Assembly: GCA_050084515.1 (NCBI GenBank)
Contig: CM114272.1
Coordinates: forward strand, 48,360,001-48,424,000
Direction of reading: 5' to 3'
Source: Blasia pusilla
Taxonomy: Eukaryota > Marchantiophyta > Marchantiopsida > Blasiales
Length of the DNA stretch: 64,000 bases
A model generated the notes under the pieces. That model was given only the letters and a program-made list of their open reading frames with translations. It made no database searches and was not told where the DNA came from. The position numbers and the translations under genes were made by a program. Shown here piece after piece: positions 60,346 through 64,000 of the stretch (position 1 is the first letter of the stretch; every line of letters begins with the position of its first letter).

Positions 60346-60978
60346 TCTGTGTGATCACCCACGAGCTTTTCGGCGATCGTAATTCTGTAATAGAGCTCCG
60401 AAGTTTCCCCCTAGTACAGGACTTTGTTCTTTAGGTATCCGTTTTGGGAAGCTTGTCTCAATGCGAGTGCAGCAATGACAACAAGAAACACTTCTAAAGA
60501 GTTCCTTTACAATGTAGTGTTAGGAACCGGTGAATCGAACTTGCTGAATGGAGGTGTGTGTCACATTGTTAGCAGTGTGCTCCCAATGTAGTTTCAGCTT
60601 TGTCGGTAGGTTTTTCTTAAAACAGCTTCAATGCAGAGCTCCTGCCTGAAGATGATTCGGATCTGTGTACACATGCACGAAGTTTTCTCTTGGTGGAAGC
60701 CCATGGATGTATGGGACGGCAGGGCACGCTTGGAAGGATCCTCATGGCAATGCTGCGTCATAAACCTGTCCGTGTGAGTTAAGTGCGGGGTGGATATGAC
60801 TGTTCCAACTTGACTGGCTGCAGTTCCATCATCTACAGATAGAAATTTCCTCCCAGGATAGTCAGTGCCTCACCTCAACCCTGCTCTTGCAACTCTATTA
60901 CTGTTGCTCCAAAGTTCGTTGCATGACCCCAAATTCAGATAGTCCACAGTCTCTATTCCTTTCCTTCTCTGAGAGGGA
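60346..60978. other. No gene seen
   Basis: This is a spacer between two LINE copies. There are no recognisable domains. Confidence 0.4.
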
Positions 60979-62600
60979 AAATGTGGAGGGTGGTGGAGAA
61001 GATGTACCAGAACACAAGGAGTAGAGTTCTGGTGAATGGCCAAAAGAGTGGGACATTCGACATCAAGGAAGGAGTGGCTCAAGGATGCCCGCTCTCCCCC
61101 ACCCTCTTCAACATTTTCGTGAATTCCCTATTGGAAGAAATGGAGGATAGTGGACTAGGCATACGGGTGGGCAACAGCTCTATTGTTGCCCTGATGTTTG
61201 CTGATGACTTTGGTGGCCTCGAAGAAACAGGAGAGAAACTCCAAGAGATGATCTCCCTGACCAAAATCTGGTGTGACATGTGGGGCATGGAGGCAAATGT
61301 ACTGAAGTGCGGTGTGATGATTTTCTATGGCAAGGAGGAGGACCAAGACCAACAGTGGTACTGGGGTGACCAAGAGATCCCCCGAGTGGCTACCTACACC
61401 TATCTGGGCATAGAATTCTCGGAAGATTGCATGTGGGATGCACACATTAAGAAGACTACTGAGAAAGGCCACAAGAAGGTGAACGGTCTGTCCAGATTTC
61501 TACAGTGCCGGGACATCACATCAGAAGTAAAGCGCTGTGTCATTTTGCATACCATTCGTCCCTCGCTGGAATACGGGGCAGCAGTGTGGGATGCCAACAC
61601 CAAACAAAGGGATAGGCTTGAAGCTGTGCAGCTGAAGGCGTTTTGGGGTATGATGTCAACTTCATCACGAACAGCCCGCGTTGGTGTGAGATCAGAACTA
61701 GGTGTGGAACCCTTGGAGGATAGACGTGACATCGCCAAGTTGAAATGGCGGAGGCAGCTGGAGACAATGGACTCCCATCGCTATCCTAAAGAGGTGATTG
61801 GGAAAACCTGGACCCAAAGAAGACCCGTAAAACAGGCCAAATCTTGGACGAAAAAGGTTCAAGAGATTGTGCAAGCATCCAAGCTCCCAGCAGGGCCTGA
61901 ACTGTGGGAGCAAGATGAGAAAGCATTCGTGGATACCATAACCAAAGCAGTGGGCAAACGCTCACAGCAGAACAGCATGGAGGAAGCCATGAAAATGTCT
62001 AACCTCTCTCTTTTGACGGTATATCCGGAGAGGGCAGAACTGAAGAACTATTTGCGGGGAGCCCCTTGCTTGGGAACCCGGCTCAAGTTCAAGTTCAGGA
62101 CGGGGGCAATCCCCTTGAACCATAAGAAAAGCAGGATGGGAACACAACTAAACTCTTGCGCCTTGTGTGACGATGGGGACGAAACCTCTAGTCATTACTT
62201 GGTCTCCTGCGCAAAATTCACAACACACAGAGCAAGAGCATATGCTGATATTGCTAAGCTGGTAGCACCAGAATTGTTCAACACATTCAGTAGCCTTGAT
62301 TCATTGCCCAAAGCTGCTGCACTGGTAAGTAATGTCTATTGGGGATCCCAATCAGGTAGAGTAGATGGTGTGGTGAAGAGCTTCTTGGTTGACACTTGGA
62401 AGCTCCGCACAAACACGTTGTTTGGTCAGCACTCACACTATATGAGAGTGTCTCCCTCCTCTCATATGGTACCTTCTTCACTTGCTTCTCTCTCTACACC
62501 CATCCCAGTCTCAAGCACCGTCCAACCAGGGCGCGGGGTCTATGGTCGCAAGGCTACGACAGGCACTACTTAATGAGTACAGTCTCTTCTCTCTTTTTTA
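60979..62600 (+). mobile_element. Second LINE family, longest copy (5'-truncated)
   Basis: An uninterrupted frame of 530 residues (60981-62573) is the C-terminal part of a LINE reverse transcriptase. Motif B is EGVAQGCPLSPTLFNIF (about residues 31-47), and motif C is LMFADDFGGLEETGE, with both Asp present. VLKCGVMIF and YTYLGIEFSED belong to the RT thumb region. A zinc knuckle CALCDDGDETSSHYLVSC lies near 62157. Motif A and any endonuclease are missing, since the start coincides with a truncation shared with 59584. It belongs to a family different from the LINE at 24423. Recent insertion or selection could explain the open frame. Confidence 0.85.
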
Positions 62601-63019
62601 TCCCTATCAATTGAGGATATTGGCCTACCTGATTCTTGTTCCTCTCTCCTCTATTACGTCTCCTGGAAGTTCTTGCTCCGGATCTGTTTTGCAAAGCTTG
62701 AATTACCAGGAATGTGAATGCAGTACCTAAAGACTTCGGATAGGTCACGGAGTAATACATGAGCGAGGAAGAAAAATCCAAACCTTCCTCTACTGAATGC
62801 AAACCCTGAAACAGAAAGCGTCAAAAGGTGCCGGTATAAATTTGTCTACTAAAGAACGCAAGCAAGAAACTTGAGAGAAGAGGGAAGGCATACCTCTGCC
62901 AGACAGCAGAAGAGAATCTTCAAAGGTTTCACGAAGCTTGAGACTTTCTCTCTTTACCTCCTCCCTACTTACTTCCTAAGGTTTTCAATCTTTTGGCGTT
63001 TTCTTTTTTCTTCCGCAGG
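62601..63019. other. No gene seen
   Basis: This is T-rich sequence after the LINE. There are no recognisable domains. Confidence 0.4.
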
Positions 63020-63077
63020 CTTGATTCAGCTGCTGTCCGTTTCACGAAACGAACAGCGGCTGAATCGGATCAGGCTC
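63020..63077 (+). other. Possible short exon containing a hairpin
   Basis: A pyrimidine-rich acceptor-like site (tcttccgcag) precedes it and 'gtaagt' follows at 63078. Inside, 63023-63043 pairs with 63046-63066 with one mismatch and one G-T pair. It may be an exon of an unidentified gene or only a fold-back sequence. Confidence 0.3.
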
Positions 63078-63770
63078 GTAAGTCAATACCGGGATGGCAA
63101 CTGAATAGCTGAACTGCCAACCATTCATTTTGACACAATCAGATCCCCCACATTCATTTGGGAACTTACTTATAGGCAATGACTGCTGAAAGTGGCTCTC
63201 ATGCGAGAAGTGTGAAATGATATCAATCAGCAGCGGATTTTAGTTTCGTACCTTTTCACAATGGAGAGCTGTTCAACACCATTAGATTCATCCTTCTCTC
63301 TACACTCCTGGGGCCTATTCTGGAGGATGGGTGAGCTCCATCTGTATGAAGCAGAATTAGCAGCATCGTCTTTGGAGTGGTTGGGTTGATGTATCCAAAA
63401 GTTCACTTTTGAGTCAAGGACTTTCAGCAAGAGTAAAAACTTGGCGGGCTTAACCTTTTCACAGAAAAGATGGGTTTTCGTTTGTTATTCATAGCTACCT
63501 TCTGTTTATGATTGAGAAAATTGTCATTTATTGAAATGTCCATCTTAATATTCTTTAGCAAGTTACCTATGTCAATTCTGGATTTGTCTTTCACATCAAC
63601 TTTTAGCTGTACTCGTGGTTACCAACAAACCAATTCTCATTACTCCATTTGGTGTAATTCTTCTGTGTGGTATGGTCGTTCAAAGTGGGTTATCTTTATT
63701 AAATGAATCCGCGATCAACTAACATTCTTAAGTTCGACACATACTTACTGAAATTCTGTCACTGATGGTC
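63078..63770. other. No gene seen
   Basis: AT-rich; may be intronic. A few short frames have no domains. Confidence 0.35.
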
Positions 63771-63773
63771 ATT

Positions 63774-63989
63774 ACCTTGCATCTGTGTTATTTTTTTTGT
63801 GAACTCGGCAAGAGCTACATAAGCATGACCTTGTTGTAATTTTTCGCTTACAAACCGTGGTGGATTCGGTGGAGGGGAACAGAACGTTTCCATTTCTAGA
63901 TCTGATTTCACCACAGCTTCACTACAACATCTGCTGATTTTCTGCATTCCAGAAACAGCAAAGTGAATCCTCATTTCCTGCAGTAGCAT
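63774..63989 (-). other. Possible exon of an unidentified gene
   Basis: The minus strand is open and protein-like (SDLEMETFCSPPPNPPRFVS, then QGHAYVALAEFTKKI). It ends at a 'caag|gtaatg' donor-like site. I do not recognise the family, and the rest of the gene would lie beyond the window. Confidence 0.3.
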
Positions 63990-64000
63990 AATTTCTGTAT

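Noticed and set aside
1-64000. CRISPR arrays, tRNA or rRNA genes, bacterial operons
   Set aside because: None seen: repeats are long and transposon-derived, genes have GT-AG introns, and no cloverleaf or rRNA sequence was noticed by eye.

Overview
The window looks like nuclear DNA of a plant-lineage eukaryote that still makes flagellated cells: a bryophyte, lycophyte, fern, or streptophyte green alga. Two single-copy host genes support this. One is an intron-rich gene resembling MNS1, a protein of the doublet-microtubule lumen in motile flagella (27579-29965, + strand). The other is a plant-type 1-Cys peroxiredoxin (31262-32015, - strand). They lie tail to tail in an island of about 6 kb. Almost everything else is transposon-derived. 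No bacterial operon, CRISPR array, rRNA gene or tRNA gene was seen. Species assignment is not possible from the sequence alone.

The island is flanked by two direct copies of one large segment: copy A (1-27553, probably continuing left of the window) and copy B (33463-54871). They run collinear for over 20 kb and share stop codons and frameshifts, so the elements had already decayed when the segment duplicated. Copy A has extra material: a 2.3-kb block (about 5060-7392), a 3.09-kb tandem duplication (12559-18771) and 845 bp (21897-22741). Copy B has an 18-bp repeat insertion near 33673 and a 1.69-kb inverted fragment (55014-56705).

Within each copy the order is as follows. First comes an LTR with a TATA box and a Ty3/gypsy fragment carrying RNase H, integrase and a PHD-like zinc finger. 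Then come an LTR fragment, an antisense LINE 3' fragment, another LTR, a GC-rich leader, and gag with a CCHC knuckle. These are followed by a protease with a DSG motif, reverse transcriptase with YIDD, RNase H, and an integrase whose catalytic core is deleted. An LTR fragment fused to an antisense LINE RT fragment comes next, then about 2.8 kb of unrecognised sequence and 1.7 kb of unknown sequence. The copy ends with a nearly full-length but frameshifted LINE. This LINE family has a proline-rich N-terminus with a Cys/His finger, an RT, a Cys/His knuckle and a possible PD-(D/E)XK endonuclease. In copy B its last part is split from the rest by the inverted gypsy fragment.

Right of 57 kb, a second LINE family is present as four same-strand pieces (58366-62600), the best with a 530-residue open frame at 60981-62573. 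The last 1.4 kb holds a short hairpin and possible exons of an unidentified host gene.

The most notable biology is the PHD-like finger fused behind a gypsy integrase. Also notable are the duplication that brackets a flagellar gene, and stop codons that fit decay of methylated cytosines in old retroelements.
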